Made by a program: the position numbers and the translations under genes. This document shows, piece after piece, positions 1-8,585 of a stretch of DNA of 18,641 nt; position 1 is the stretch's first letter; the number at the start of each line of letters is the position of its first letter. The notes below the pieces were generated by a model. It was not told where the DNA came from. It saw only the letters and a list, made by a program, of their open reading frames with translations, and ran no database searches. The stretch comes from LMUY01 sp964242925 (GTDB lineage Bacteria; Pseudomonadota; Alphaproteobacteria; Acetobacterales; Acetobacteraceae), in the NCBI GenBank assembly GCA_964242925.1, contig CAXTBW010000087.1, positions 1-18,641 on the forward strand, read 5' to 3'.

Positions 1-1034
1 TAGGCGGTCAGCACCCGGTTGCGCGCCTCGTCCCAGCTGATGGCGCGGTCGTCGTCGCCGGGCAGCGGGGCGTTGCGGTCCCAGTGCTGCATCTTGTCCA
101 GGCCAAGCCACTTGGCCTTCATGGCGTAATAGCGATGCGACAGCCGCCCATAATCCGCGGTCACGGCGGACACCAGCGCGTCCACCACCTCGTCCTCGAC
201 CATGTTGGAGCGGTTGCGCGCGCTGCCGGGCCGCGGGTAGCGGCGCCAGCTGTCGTCGATCGCCTTGTCCTTGGCCAGCGTGTTGGTGATCAGTCCGAAG
301 AGCTTGACGCGCTCGCCGAACGCCTGGCCGATGGCGCGGCCGGCCTGCTCACGCACGGCGCGGTCGCGGTCCGACAGGTTGTTCAGCACGTCGCTGACGG
401 TCAGCTGCTCGGTCTGCCCGGCGCTGTTGCGGAACGGGATCGACATGCCGGCCACCGTCTCGTCGAACAACCGGCTCCAGGCGCGCGCGGTGACGCCCAT
501 CTCATGCACCAGCCGCTCCGCCTCGTCCGACAGCTGGTGCGGGCGGAACACGCGCAGGTCGCGCAGATGCGGCTCCCACCGCGCCAGCGCCGGGTCGGCA
601 AGCTTGGCGGCGAGGGCGTCGTCGTCGAGGCGGTTCAGCTCCAGGTCGAAGAAGATCAGCTGGGAGGTGATCTGCGTCACCCGCTCGGAGCAGGACTGCA
701 TGAACTGCCCGATGCCGGCGTCGGTGGCGTTGCCGCTGAAGCTGAGCTGGGCGAACGACATCACGCGGCCGAGCATTTCCTGGATGCGCTCGTATTCCAC
801 CAGCGCCGCCGCCAGCGCCGCCCCTGTTTGGCTGGCCAGGGTCCCGGCGTAGCGCTCGGCGAACGCGGCCGCGGCGGCCTGCGCCGCGTCGAGGTCGGCG
901 GCAATGCGCGGGCTGTCGACGCCCGGGTAAAGATCCGAAAGGTCCCATGCTGGAAGCGGGACGGGGAGCGGGGCGGGTTGGCTGCGGAGGTTGGCGACGC
1001 CCTCGGGGGCGCGGACGGGCAGGGAAGGGGTCAT
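1..1034 (-). CDS. pepF: Oligoendopeptidase F, M3 family metallopeptidase (C-terminal part beyond the window)
   Basis: About 344 N-terminal residues are visible; the reading frame is open at the window edge. The family cuts short peptides in the cytoplasm with a zinc-bound HExxH centre. That motif lies in the C-terminal half and is not in the window, so activity cannot be judged here. Recognition rests on the N-terminal pattern typical of PepF, with LPAWDLSDLYPG near residue 27 followed by a long helical M3 N-terminal domain, including LNRLDDDALAAKL and later SARNRSNMVEDEVVDAL. The start is the ATG at 1034; its Shine-Dalgarno match is weak. It lies 46 bp downstream of the acetyltransferase gene on the same strand, so co-transcription is plausible. 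Confidence 0.85.
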   Translation of the reverse strand, partial: MTPSLPVRAPEGVANLRSQPAPLPVPLPAWDLSDLYPGVDSPRIAADLDAAQAAAAAFAERYAGTLASQTGAALAAALVEYERIQEMLGRVMSFAQLSFSGNATDAGIGQFMQSCSERVTQITSQLIFFDLELNRLDDDALAAKLADPALARWEPHLRDLRVFRPHQLSDEAERLVHEMGVTARAWSRLFDETVAGMSIPFRNSAGQTEQLTVSDVLNNLSDRDRAVREQAGRAIGQAFGERVKLFGLITNTLAKDKAIDDSWRRYPRPGSARNRSNMVEDEVVDALVSAVTADYGRLSHRYYAMKAKWLGLDKMQHWDRNAPLPGDDDRAISWDEARNRVLTA

Positions 1035-1080
1035 CCGCTTTATCTAGGTGCGCGAGCGATCCATCAAAGGGAGCGCTCCA

Positions 1081-1500
1081 CTACAGCCGTTTGACAAGGA
1101 AGATGCGATCGTGGCCTGCCGGATGCTCCTCGATGCGCCCGGCCTCGACGAAGCCGAGCTTCTGGTAGAAGCCCGGCGCCTGGAAGGTGAACGTGTCGAG
1201 CCAAATGCCGGTGCAGCCAAGCCGCCGCGCCTCCATTTCGGCCATCGCCATAACGCGCCGGCCGAGCCCCGCCCCGCGCGCCGGACCGAGCGCAAGCAGC
1301 TCGACGAACAGCCAGCCGTGCCAGGCATAGCCCCACAGCCCGCCGACGATCTTCGCCCCGGCATCCCGGACCGTGACGGCGACCTGGGTGAAGCCGCCAC
1401 CGCCGACCTCGCCCTTATTGTAGGTCCGCAACGGCCGCATCACCGCGCGGCGGATCGCAGCGTTTGGTTTCGGCTCTAGCGTCAGGGTCCAAGGATCCAT
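1081..1500 (-). CDS. GNAT family N-acetyltransferase
   Basis: This encodes a 139-residue single-domain protein of the GCN5-related acetyltransferase fold, which moves an acetyl group from acetyl-CoA to an amine. The acetyl-CoA binding motif A is visible at residues 69-88, with the RxxGxG pattern at R75, G78 and G80. Motif B is APGFYQKLGF at residues 109-118. The length is normal for the family. The open frame runs further upstream, but those codons are arginine-rich and unlike the family, so I chose the ATG at 1500 (MDPWTLTLEPKPN). The substrate cannot be read from the sequence. The gene lies 53 bp after the small hypothetical gene and 46 bp before pepF, all on the minus strand. Confidence 0.85.
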   Translation of the reverse strand: MDPWTLTLEPKPNAAIRRAVMRPLRTYNKGEVGGGGFTQVAVTVRDAGAKIVGGLWGYAWHGWLFVELLALGPARGAGLGRRVMAMAEMEARRLGCTGIWLDTFTFQAPGFYQKLGFVEAGRIEEHPAGHDRIFLVKRL

Positions 1501-1553
1501 GCAAGGCAGCTTAGTCACGGCCGCCCGAGCGCGTCCAACCGGCGATGCCGGGA

Positions 1554-1733
1554 TCAGCCCTTGTTCTCGACCGGCTTGCCGTCGCGGATGTCGGCGACAC
1601 GGGCGGCGTGAGGCTCGGGCGTGGTTTCCTCGTCGTCTCGCGTCCACGCCGGGTCCGGCGCGACGATGGGGCGGCCGACGGAGAAAGTCATGGCCATTCC
1701 GGTAGGCAACAGGATGGCGCGGGAGGCGGACAT
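1554..1733 (-). CDS. Small hypothetical protein (59 aa)
   Basis: I do not recognise this gene. The predicted protein starts MSASRAILLPTGMAMTFSVG and ends in a charged, proline-rich tail (DDEETTPEPHAARVADIRDG). It has no membrane segment or catalytic motif. Two sequence features support it as a real gene. A GGAG Shine-Dalgarno motif lies six bases before the ATG at 1733, and a perfect TTGACA hexamer lies about 54 bases upstream on the same strand. The longer frame reaching 1898 lacks such signals and overlaps the upstream region of the plus-strand gene at 1889. Spacing suggests it heads a minus-strand unit with the acetyltransferase and pepF. Confidence 0.55.
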   Translation of the reverse strand: MSASRAILLPTGMAMTFSVGRPIVAPDPAWTRDDEETTPEPHAARVADIRDGKPVENKG

Positions 1734-1786
1734 GGCGGGCTCCGTCGGTTTGCGAGTTAATCGCATTCGCAGATGTGCTGGTTTGC

Positions 1787-1792
1787 TGTCAA
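1787..1792 (-). promoter_or_regulatory. Candidate -35 box for the 1733 gene
   Basis: Read on the minus strand this is TTGACA, a perfect sigma-70 -35 hexamer, about 54 bases before the ATG at 1733. No good TATAAT-like -10 box is present at 16-18 bases, so this is only a candidate. Confidence 0.3.
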
Positions 1793-1888
1793 GAACCTGT
1801 GGCGTGGCCCGTCTTGACTGGGCGTCTAGACTCGGCGCCGGGGGTGTCTCAAGAAGGCCGCCCGTGTGACTGAGGAAAGCGAGCAAAG

Positions 1889-2335
1889 ATGGCATCACTT
1901 CGCGTCGGCGTGGCGCTCGGCTTGGGCCTCGCGATCGCGGCGGCGGCCAGCCCCGCCCGGGCAGCCTCGCCGGTTCCGCTGGAGCTCAACAAGCTGGAGC
2001 CGATCGCCGGCCAGCCCGCCGGCTGCCGCGCCTACATCGTGGCGCAGAACCCGGACCCCGAGCCGTTCGACCAGTTGCGGCTCGACTTGGTGCTGTTCGG
2101 CGGCGACGGCGTGATCGAGCGGCGCATTGCGCTCGACATCGCGCCGCTCGGGGGCGGCAAGACCACGGTGCGGCTGTTCGACCTCCCGGGCCTGGCTTGC
2201 ACCGATATCGCGCGCATCCTGGTCAACGACGTGCTGGCCTGCCGCGGCGGCAAGCCCGTCGCCGACCGCGACCGCGACGAGTGTCTCGATCGCTTGGCCG
2301 TGACGTCCCGCGCGGCAGCGCAATTCGTGAAGTAG
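1889..2335 (+). CDS. Exported four-cysteine hypothetical protein
   Basis: This is a 148-residue protein with a clear N-terminal signal peptide: a hydrophobic core at about residues 6-20 and a probable signal-peptidase site after ARA (residue 25). No twin-arginine motif is present, so export is probably by Sec. The mature part of about 123 residues has four cysteines, C46, C104, C118 and C132, which could form two disulfides in the periplasm. It resembles short secreted alphaproteobacterial proteins often labelled 'Tat pathway signal sequence domain protein' (LELNKLEP, GCRAYIV, RLDLVLF, ILVNDVLAC). I recall this resemblance and have not searched for it. Function is unknown. A GAGGA motif lies 12 bases before the ATG, which is rather far. 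Confidence 0.75.
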   Translation: MASLRVGVALGLGLAIAAAASPARAASPVPLELNKLEPIAGQPAGCRAYIVAQNPDPEPFDQLRLDLVLFGGDGVIERRIALDIAPLGGGKTTVRLFDLPGLACTDIARILVNDVLACRGGKPVADRDRDECLDRLAVTSRAAAQFVK

Positions 2336-2378
2336 GGAGGGGACCCCCCGCCCAACCAGCGGCCGACCGTCATCGCTT

Positions 2379-2458
2379 GGCGGCGTGGCGATCCAGGACG
2401 GCGAGCGCGGTGCTGGAGGCTGGATTGCCGCGTCGCAAGCGCTTCTCGCGATGACGAT
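2379..2458. repeat. Dispersed palindromic intergenic repeat, copy A
   Basis: This 80-bp stretch aligns closely with 7212-7290. Both contain GCGATCCAG (here 2388-2396) facing its near-complement CTGGATTGC (2420-2428), then a GC-rich tail of the form GTCGCAAGCGC ending in ATGACGAT. The arms could form a hairpin with a loop of about 23 bases. The sequence type is a common proteobacterial intergenic repeat with a GCGAGGAGCGCTTGCGACG-like core on the other strand. This copy sits between the convergent gene at 1889-2335 and purB, where it could act in transcription termination or mRNA stability. Confidence 0.75.
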
Positions 2459-2501
2459 ATCGGTGCGGTGGGAAGTCGGCGTTTCGGGCGCCGGTATCGG
2501 A

Positions 2502-3837
<1,336 letters not shown>

Positions 3838-3839
<2 letters not shown>

Positions 3840-4461
3840 GCACTTCCTCCTCGACGGCGACCTTCTAGCCCAATTATCGGCGCTGGCGCAGGTGCTGGTG
3901 ATCGACCTGGTGCTGGCCGGCGACAATGCCGTGGTGGTGGGCATGGCCGTTGCTGGCCTGGCGCCGGCCAACAAGCGCACCGCGATCCTGGCCGGCATCG
4001 GCGCCGCCGCGCTCATCCGGATCGCCCTGGCGCTGGTGGCTTTGCAGTTGCTGGCCATCATCGGGCTGATGCTGGCGGGCGGGGTGCTGTTGCTGTGGGT
4101 GTGCTGGCGCATGTATCGCGAGCTGCGCCCCCGCCCGCACCGCGCCGGGACCGTGCAGCCCGCCAAGTCGCTGGGCGCCGCCATCACCCAGATCCTGCTG
4201 GCCGACCTGTCCATGAGCCTGGACAACGTGCTCGCCGTAGCGGGCGCCGCCCGGGGCCATGTTGGCGTGTTGGTCGCGGGCCTTGCCGTGTCCGTGGTGA
4301 TGATGGCCGTCGCCGCCACTCTCATTGCACGACTGCTGGAGCGCTATCGCTGGATCGCCTGGGTTGGATTGGCGATCGTGATGTTCGTCGCTTGCAAGCT
4401 GATCTGGGAGGGCGGCCACGACGTGCTCGGCCATATGGGCGCCGTGCCAAAACCGCAATAG
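3838..4461 (+). CDS. TerC/YjbE-family integral membrane protein
   Basis: This 207-residue polytopic inner-membrane protein has the paired TerC signatures: IDLVLAGDNAVVVGMA near residues 22-37 and DLSMSLDNVLAVAGAA in the second half. Each carries the conserved acidic and Asn residues thought to bind metal. About six to seven hydrophobic segments are visible. Family members are linked to manganese/metal export and metalation of exported enzymes; the substrate here is inferred. The N-terminus MHFLLDGDLLAQLSALAQ matches the family, supporting the ATG at 3838. That ATG overlaps the purB start (CATG), so no untranslated leader and no room for an adjacent yybP-ykoY riboswitch exists unless it lies inside purB. 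The upstream Shine-Dalgarno match is weak. Confidence 0.9.
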
Positions 4462-4492
4462 TCTGCCCGCCTGCCCGTTGCGGAAGCACGTG

Positions 4493-5791
4493 ATGGATCG
4501 TCCCAGACTCGATTGGCGCACCCTCGCCACCGCGCTCGACGGCCCGGTCCGGGTGGCGGGGTGGCTCGCGGGCGACGTCCTCGTGGCGGAGCCGCCCTGT
4601 TGCGCCGGGTGCCTGCCCGCTGCCGCCGCGCGGATCGGCGTGTCGGCGACGGTTCCGCTCGGCCACGGCGCCGTCACGCTGGACGGCATCCTGCGCGGTG
4701 AGGCGGGCGGCTGGCGCCTGGTCGACGCCCGGCCGGTCGCCGCCGGGTTCGGCCGCCGCCGGATGCTGGCCGCGGCGCCGCTGCTGTGCCTCGCCGCCGC
4801 TGCGCCGGACGACCCGAGGGCGGTGACCGCCGACTCCGCGGCCGTGGACCTGCACTCCCACGCCGGCCGCATCCTGCGCCTGCGCAACCCGGAGCCATTC
4901 ACCCCGGTTGCCGCCCCGATGCGGCAGGGCGGCCTGTCGGTGGCCTGCCTCGCCATCGTGTCCGACGCGCCAACGCACCGGATCGGGCCCGACAACCGCA
5001 TCCACCCGTATCGCGAACCGGTTCCGGGCGAGCTCTACGCCTACGCGCAACGCGCCTTCGCCCGGCTGCACGCGCTGGCGGCGGAGCAGGGGTTGACCGT
5101 GGTGACCACCGCCGCCGGCCTGCATGCCGCCCGCGCCGCCCGCCCGTGCGTCGTCGTGTCGGCCGAAGGCGGCGACTTCCTGGAGGGCAATCCGGACCGC
5201 GTGGACGAGGCCTATGAACGCTGGCAGCTCCGCCACTTGCAACTGACGCACTACCGGGTGAACGAGCTGGGGGACATCCAGACCGAGGACCCGGTGCATG
5301 GCGGCCTCGCCGACGCCGGCGCCGCGGTCATTCGCCGCTGCAACGCCCGTGGCGTGGTGGTGGACGTGGCGCACGGCACGCTCGACCTGGTGCGGCGCGC
5401 GGCGCAAGCGACGACCAAGCCGCTGGTCCTGTCGCACACCTCGCTGACCACCCGGCCGCGCCCCTACACGCGGCTGATCACGCCCGAGCACGCCAAGCTC
5501 ATCGCCGGCACGGGCGGCGTGATCGGCATCTGGCCGGTGGCGAGCCTGTTCCCCGACATGGCGGCGATGGCAGGCGGCATGGCGCGCATGGCAGCCATCG
5601 TGGGGGTGGACCATGTCGGGCTAGGCGCCGACCAGATGGGCCTGGTCGGCGCCGCTACGTTCGACAGCTACGCCGACCTGCCGGGGCTGACGGCCGCGCT
5701 GCTGTCGGCCGGGTTCAGCGCCGACGAGGTGCGCAAGCTGCTGGGCGGCAACTACGCGCGAGTGTTTGCGGCGAGCATGGCGCCAGCTTAG
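4493..5791 (+). CDS. M19-family (renal-type) dipeptidase with extra N-terminal module and internal Tat-like signal
   Basis: This is a 432-residue protein. Residues 1-84 form a small module with a CCAGC cysteine cluster (C36, C37, C40). Residues 88-104 are RRR followed by a hydrophobic stretch, resembling a Tat signal peptide. From about residue 115 the M19 dipeptidase domain shows the zinc-site landmarks: VDLHSHAG (118-125), VVSAEGGDF with the bridging Glu, HLQLTHYRVNELGD, VDVAHGTLDLVRRA, LVLSHTSL and GVDHVGLGADQ. The family hydrolyses dipeptides with two zinc ions, commonly outside the cytoplasm. The ATG at 4493 has GGAAG six bases before it; a TTG at 4478 is possible but less likely. The ATG at 4763 (residue 91) would drop the arginines and has no ribosome binding site. 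The gene follows the TerC gene by 31 bp. Confidence 0.88.
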   Translation: MDRPRLDWRTLATALDGPVRVAGWLAGDVLVAEPPCCAGCLPAAAARIGVSATVPLGHGAVTLDGILRGEAGGWRLVDARPVAAGFGRRRMLAAAPLLCLAAAAPDDPRAVTADSAAVDLHSHAGRILRLRNPEPFTPVAAPMRQGGLSVACLAIVSDAPTHRIGPDNRIHPYREPVPGELYAYAQRAFARLHALAAEQGLTVVTTAAGLHAARAARPCVVVSAEGGDFLEGNPDRVDEAYERWQLRHLQLTHYRVNELGDIQTEDPVHGGLADAGAAVIRRCNARGVVVDVAHGTLDLVRRAAQATTKPLVLSHTSLTTRPRPYTRLITPEHAKLIAGTGGVIGIWPVASLFPDMAAMAGGMARMAAIVGVDHVGLGADQMGLVGAATFDSYADLPGLTAALLSAGFSADEVRKLLGGNYARVFAASMAPA

Positions 5792-5823
5792 ATTATCCAC
5801 CCAAACCGAGAGGGAACCGGCAA

Positions 5824-7122
5824 ATGCATCCGGAAACGATGGCGGTCCACGCCGGCTGGCGGCGCGACGAGGCGACCGGCGCGGTGGCCGTGCCGATCTA
5901 CCAGACGACGGCCTTCCAGTTCGACAGCTCCGAGCACGCCGCGAACCTGTTCGCGCTCAAGGAGCTGGGCAACATCTACACCCGCATCATGAACCCGACC
6001 TCCGACGCGCTGGAGAAGCGGGTCGCGGCGATGGAAGGCGGCGTCGGCGCGCTGGCGGTCGCCTCCGGCCAGGCGGCGAGCGCGCTGGCGGTGCAGAACC
6101 TGGCCAAGGTCGGCGACAACATCGTGTCCTCCACCGATCTGTACGGCGGGACGTGGAACCTGTTCGCCAATACGTTCAAGGACCAGGGCATCGAGGTCCG
6201 TTTCGTCGACCCGGTCGACCCGGAGGCGTTCGCGCGCGCATCCGACGACCGCACGCGGGCCTGGTACGCCGAAACGCTGCCCAACCCGAGGCTGCGCGTG
6301 TTCCCGATCGCGGAGGTGGCCGCGCTGGGGCGCAAGCTCGGTATCCCGCTGATCATGGACAACACGGCCGCGCCGATGCTGGTGCGCCCGTTCGACCATG
6401 GCGCGGCGGTGATCGTGTACTCGGCCACCAAGTACCTCGGCGGGCACGGCAACGCGATCGCCGGCATGCTGGTGGACGGCGGCAACTTCGACTGGGCGGC
6501 GCATCCGGAGCGGCAGCCGGGCCTGAACACGCCAGACCCGTCCTACCACGGCGCCATCTGGACCGAGGCCGTCAAGCCGCTCGGCCCGATCGCCTACATC
6601 CTGAAGGCGCGCGTGACCCTGCTGCGGGACCTCGGCCCGGCGATCAGCCCGTTCAACGCCTGGCTCGTGTTGCAGGGCATCGAGACGCTGCCGCTGCGCA
6701 TGCCGCGGCACTCCGCCACAACGCTGACCATCGCCGAGTGGCTGGCCAAGCGGACTGAGGTGGCGCGCGTGATCCATCCCGCCTTCGCCACCGGGCGCGA
6801 CGCGGAGCTGACCCGGCGTTACCTGCCGCACGGGATGGGCGGCCTGCTTGGCTTCGAGCTGCACGGCGGCGCTTCCGCCGGCCGGCGCTTCATCGATGCG
6901 CTGCAGCTGTTCTACCACGTGGCCAACATCGGCGACGCCCGCTCGCTGGCCATCCACCCGGCCAGCACCACGCACTCGCAGCTGGCCGAGGGCGACCAGA
7001 TGAAGAGCGGCGTGTCGCCGGGCTACGTGCGGTTGTCGATCGGCCTGGAGCATCCGGACGACCTGATCGCCGACCTGGACCAGGCGCTGGCCGCCTCGAG
7101 CATGAAGCTGGCCGCCGAGTGA
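5824..7122 (+). CDS. metY: O-acetylhomoserine sulfhydrylase (aminocarboxypropyltransferase)
   Basis: This is a 432-residue PLP enzyme of the Cys/Met metabolism family. It uses O-acetylhomoserine with sulfide (or methanethiol) to form homocysteine or methionine. Visible landmarks are the N-terminus ETMAVHAGW, PIYQTTAF, the YTRIMNPT segment, the cofactor-contacting SGQAASALA, IMDNTAAPM and the Schiff-base lysine in YSATKYLGGHG (Lys203). The C-terminal part has the sulfhydrylase-type HPASTTHSQL and GYVRLSIGLEHPDDLIADL. Length and the long loop fit MetY better than MetB or MetC. A GAGAGGGA motif lies upstream of the ATG. The gene follows the dipeptidase by 32 bp on the same strand and may be transcribed with it. 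Repeat material starts just after the stop. Confidence 0.93.
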   Translation: MHPETMAVHAGWRRDEATGAVAVPIYQTTAFQFDSSEHAANLFALKELGNIYTRIMNPTSDALEKRVAAMEGGVGALAVASGQAASALAVQNLAKVGDNIVSSTDLYGGTWNLFANTFKDQGIEVRFVDPVDPEAFARASDDRTRAWYAETLPNPRLRVFPIAEVAALGRKLGIPLIMDNTAAPMLVRPFDHGAAVIVYSATKYLGGHGNAIAGMLVDGGNFDWAAHPERQPGLNTPDPSYHGAIWTEAVKPLGPIAYILKARVTLLRDLGPAISPFNAWLVLQGIETLPLRMPRHSATTLTIAEWLAKRTEVARVIHPAFATGRDAELTRRYLPHGMGGLLGFELHGGASAGRRFIDALQLFYHVANIGDARSLAIHPASTTHSQLAEGDQMKSGVSPGYVRLSIGLEHPDDLIADLDQALAASSMKLAAE

Positions 7123-7311
7123 CTTTCCTCTACCACGCGCGGGAGAGGGCCGGGGTGAAAAGCCTTGCACTCGAGGCCGAAAATAACTCCGCCATCGCGA
7201 GCCACCCCTTTGGCGGCGCGGCGATCCAGGCGGCGCGTTCCGTGCTGCCGGCTGGATTGCTTCGTCGCAAGCGCTCCTCGCAATGACGATGTTGGGCGCT
7301 TCGGCCGCAAG
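7123..7311. repeat. Intergenic repeat region containing dispersed repeat copy B (7212-7290)
   Basis: The first part, about 7127-7160, contains GCGCGGGAGAGGGCCGGGGTG, a piece of a widespread GC-rich bacterial intergenic repeat. The second part, 7212-7290, matches 2379-2458 with a one-base length difference. Here GCGATCCAG is at 7221-7229 and its near-complement CTGGATTGC at 7252-7260, so it can fold as a hairpin. The element lies between two convergent genes, metY (plus) and the CopD-family gene (minus), as does copy A. A role as a bidirectional terminator or mRNA stabiliser is inferred only. Confidence 0.7.
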
Positions 7312-7313
7312 CC

Positions 7314-7751
7314 TCACCAATGCGCGAAGCAGGCCACCACGATCACGATCACCCCGAGCCCGAGATTGGCGTGGATCAGTCGGCGGATCGAGGCCGCCGC
7401 GTCCGCGTTGGGCGCGGCCCGAAACCGGCGCCAAGGCCCGAACACCAACGCCACGAACACCGCCGCCATCACGATCCCCAGCACCTGCATGACGTTCACC
7501 GGCCAGGGAAGGTGCGCGAAGCCGCCATACACGCCGAACACCATCGCCCACCCGCTGACCAGCACGAGCGGCATCGCGACCCAAACCAACTGGAAAAACC
7601 GCCGGAACGTCTGGCCGAGCAACAGCAGCCGGTCGGGGCCGGCCAGCACAGGCAAGCTGGGCCGCAGCACCACCAGCGCGTAAGCCATTCCGCCCGTCCA
7701 CAACGCCATCGCCAGGATGTGCACCGCCAACACCAGGTCCCACACGACCAT
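7314..7751 (-). CDS. CopD-family integral membrane protein
   Basis: This 145-residue protein has four hydrophobic segments with short loops. The first, DLVLAVHILAMALWTGGMAY, has the histidine and tryptophan pattern usual at the start of CopD-like copper-resistance domains; a further helix holds FFQLVWVAMPLVLVSGWAMV. The family lies in the inner membrane and has been tied to copper handling or to small b-type-haem-like membrane proteins; the function here is not proven. I chose the ATG at 7751, with AAGGA nine bases upstream. The frame continues upstream only through repeats and the N block. It is divergent from the chromate transporter genes, with the 22-bp tandem array between them. Confidence 0.75.
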   Translation of the reverse strand: MVVWDLVLAVHILAMALWTGGMAYALVVLRPSLPVLAGPDRLLLLGQTFRRFFQLVWVAMPLVLVSGWAMVFGVYGGFAHLPWPVNVMQVLGIVMAAVFVALVFGPWRRFRAAPNADAAASIRRLIHANLGLGVIVIVVACFAHW

Positions 7752-7807
7752 CACGCCTGTCCTTGCCTGCCGGGCCTTCCCGGTATGGCCGCGCCGAGGT
7801 GGCCCCG

Positions 7808-7988
7808 CAAGCTGGCCTTCGCCGTTTCCCAAGCTGGCCTTCGCCNNNNNNNNNNNNNNNNNNNNNNNNNNNNNNNNNNNNNNNNNNNNNNNNNNNNNNN
7901 NNNNNNNNNNNNNNNNNNNNNNNNNNNNNNNNNNNNNNNNNNNNNTTTCCCAAGCTGGCCTTCGCCATTTCCCAAGCTGGCCTTCGCC
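7808..7988. repeat. 22-bp tandem repeat array interrupted by the scaffold gap
   Basis: The unit is (A/G)TTTCCCAAGCTGGCCTTCGCC, 22 bp. A partial first copy (last 16 bases) is at 7808-7823 and a full copy at 7824-7845. After the N block come a copy missing its first base (7946-7966) and a full copy (7967-7988). All share CAAGCTGGCCTTCGCC without change. A length of 22 is not a multiple of three, so the array is unlikely to be a coding repeat. There are no unique spacers, so it is not a CRISPR. It occupies the divergent interval between the CopD-family gene and the chromate transporter genes. The repeat itself is the likely cause of the assembly break, so the real copy number may be larger. Confidence 0.9.
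7846..7945. other. Assembly gap (100 Ns)
   Basis: There are exactly 100 consecutive Ns, the usual placeholder for a scaffold gap of unknown length. The same 22-bp tandem unit is on both sides. Any reading frame drawn across it is meaningless. Confidence 0.98.
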
Positions 7989-8013
7989 ATTCCGCTGCGC
8001 TATCGCCTCGAAC

Positions 8014-8030
8014 AAGGAGGGCGGCGATTG
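8014..8030 (+). promoter_or_regulatory. Strong ribosome binding site with TTG start for the first chromate transporter gene
   Basis: AAGGAGG at 8014-8020 is followed by a seven-base spacer and TTG at 8028-8030. No ATG or GTG in this frame has comparable support before the first membrane segment. The upstream frame consists of tandem repeat and Ns. Confidence 0.75.
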
Positions 8031-8585
8031 GCGGACGAGACGGGCGCACCCTCCAGCCTCCAATTGCTTGCGCTGTTCACCCGCATCGGGCTGACCAGTT
8101 TCGGCGGCGGCATGTCCGGCTGGCTGATGCGCGAGTTCGTCCAGCGCCGCCACTGGATCGGCGAGGAGGAGTTCCTCTCCGGCCTCGGATTGGCGCAGGC
8201 CTTCCCCGGCGTGAACGTCGTCAACATGGCGATCTGGATCGGCTACCGCCTGCGCGGCAACATGGGCGCGCTGGCCGGCGCGTTCGGCATCATCGTGCCG
8301 CCGGCGCTGCTGGTCGTCGCCGTCGCCGTCGTGTTCGCCAAGCTGCGCGCCTACCCGCTAACCCACCTGGTGCTGACCGGGGTCGGGGCCGCCGCGGTCG
8401 GGCTGTCGCTGCAGATGGGCCTGGTGGCGGCGCACCGGGCCGCGCGCAAAGGCGTCGTTTCCATCCTGGTGATGGCCGCGGCCTTCGTCGGGGTCGGCGT
8501 GCTGCGCCTGTCCCTGCCGTTGGTGCTGCTGGTGCTCGGCGCGATCAGCGTCGCGCACGCCTATCGAAGGATCTGCCGTGCGTAG
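8028..8585 (+). CDS. Chromate transporter, half-size ChrA, N-terminal-type subunit
   Basis: This is a 185-residue membrane protein of the CHR family, which exports chromate or transports related anions. The family hallmark lies near the N-terminus: LFTRIGLTSFGGGMSGWLMREFV, followed by WIGEEEFLSGLGLAQAFPGVNVVNMAIWIGYRLRG. About five to six hydrophobic segments are visible. The length matches the short-chain class, in which two separate half-size genes replace one long ChrA. The TTG start at 8028 is chosen for its strong Shine-Dalgarno sequence. Its last eight bases overlap the second half-gene, which suggests translational coupling. The substrate may not be chromate; this is family knowledge only. 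Confidence 0.88.
   Translation: MADETGAPSSLQLLALFTRIGLTSFGGGMSGWLMREFVQRRHWIGEEEFLSGLGLAQAFPGVNVVNMAIWIGYRLRGNMGALAGAFGIIVPPALLVVAVAVVFAKLRAYPLTHLVLTGVGAAAVGLSLQMGLVAAHRAARKGVVSILVMAAAFVGVGVLRLSLPLVLLVLGAISVAHAYRRICRA

Noticed and set aside
84..1094. Plus-strand frame of 336 residues over the pepF gene
   Set aside because: It is antisense to a recognisable PepF N-terminus and has a biased composition with no domain pattern.
7808..7988. CRISPR array
   Set aside because: The 22-bp units are directly adjacent with no unique spacers, and no cas gene is present.
5788..8049. Very long minus-strand open frame across metY, the repeat region and the N block
   Set aside because: It is antisense to metY, reads through Ns, and has the Arg/His/Gly-rich composition of a GC-driven shadow frame.
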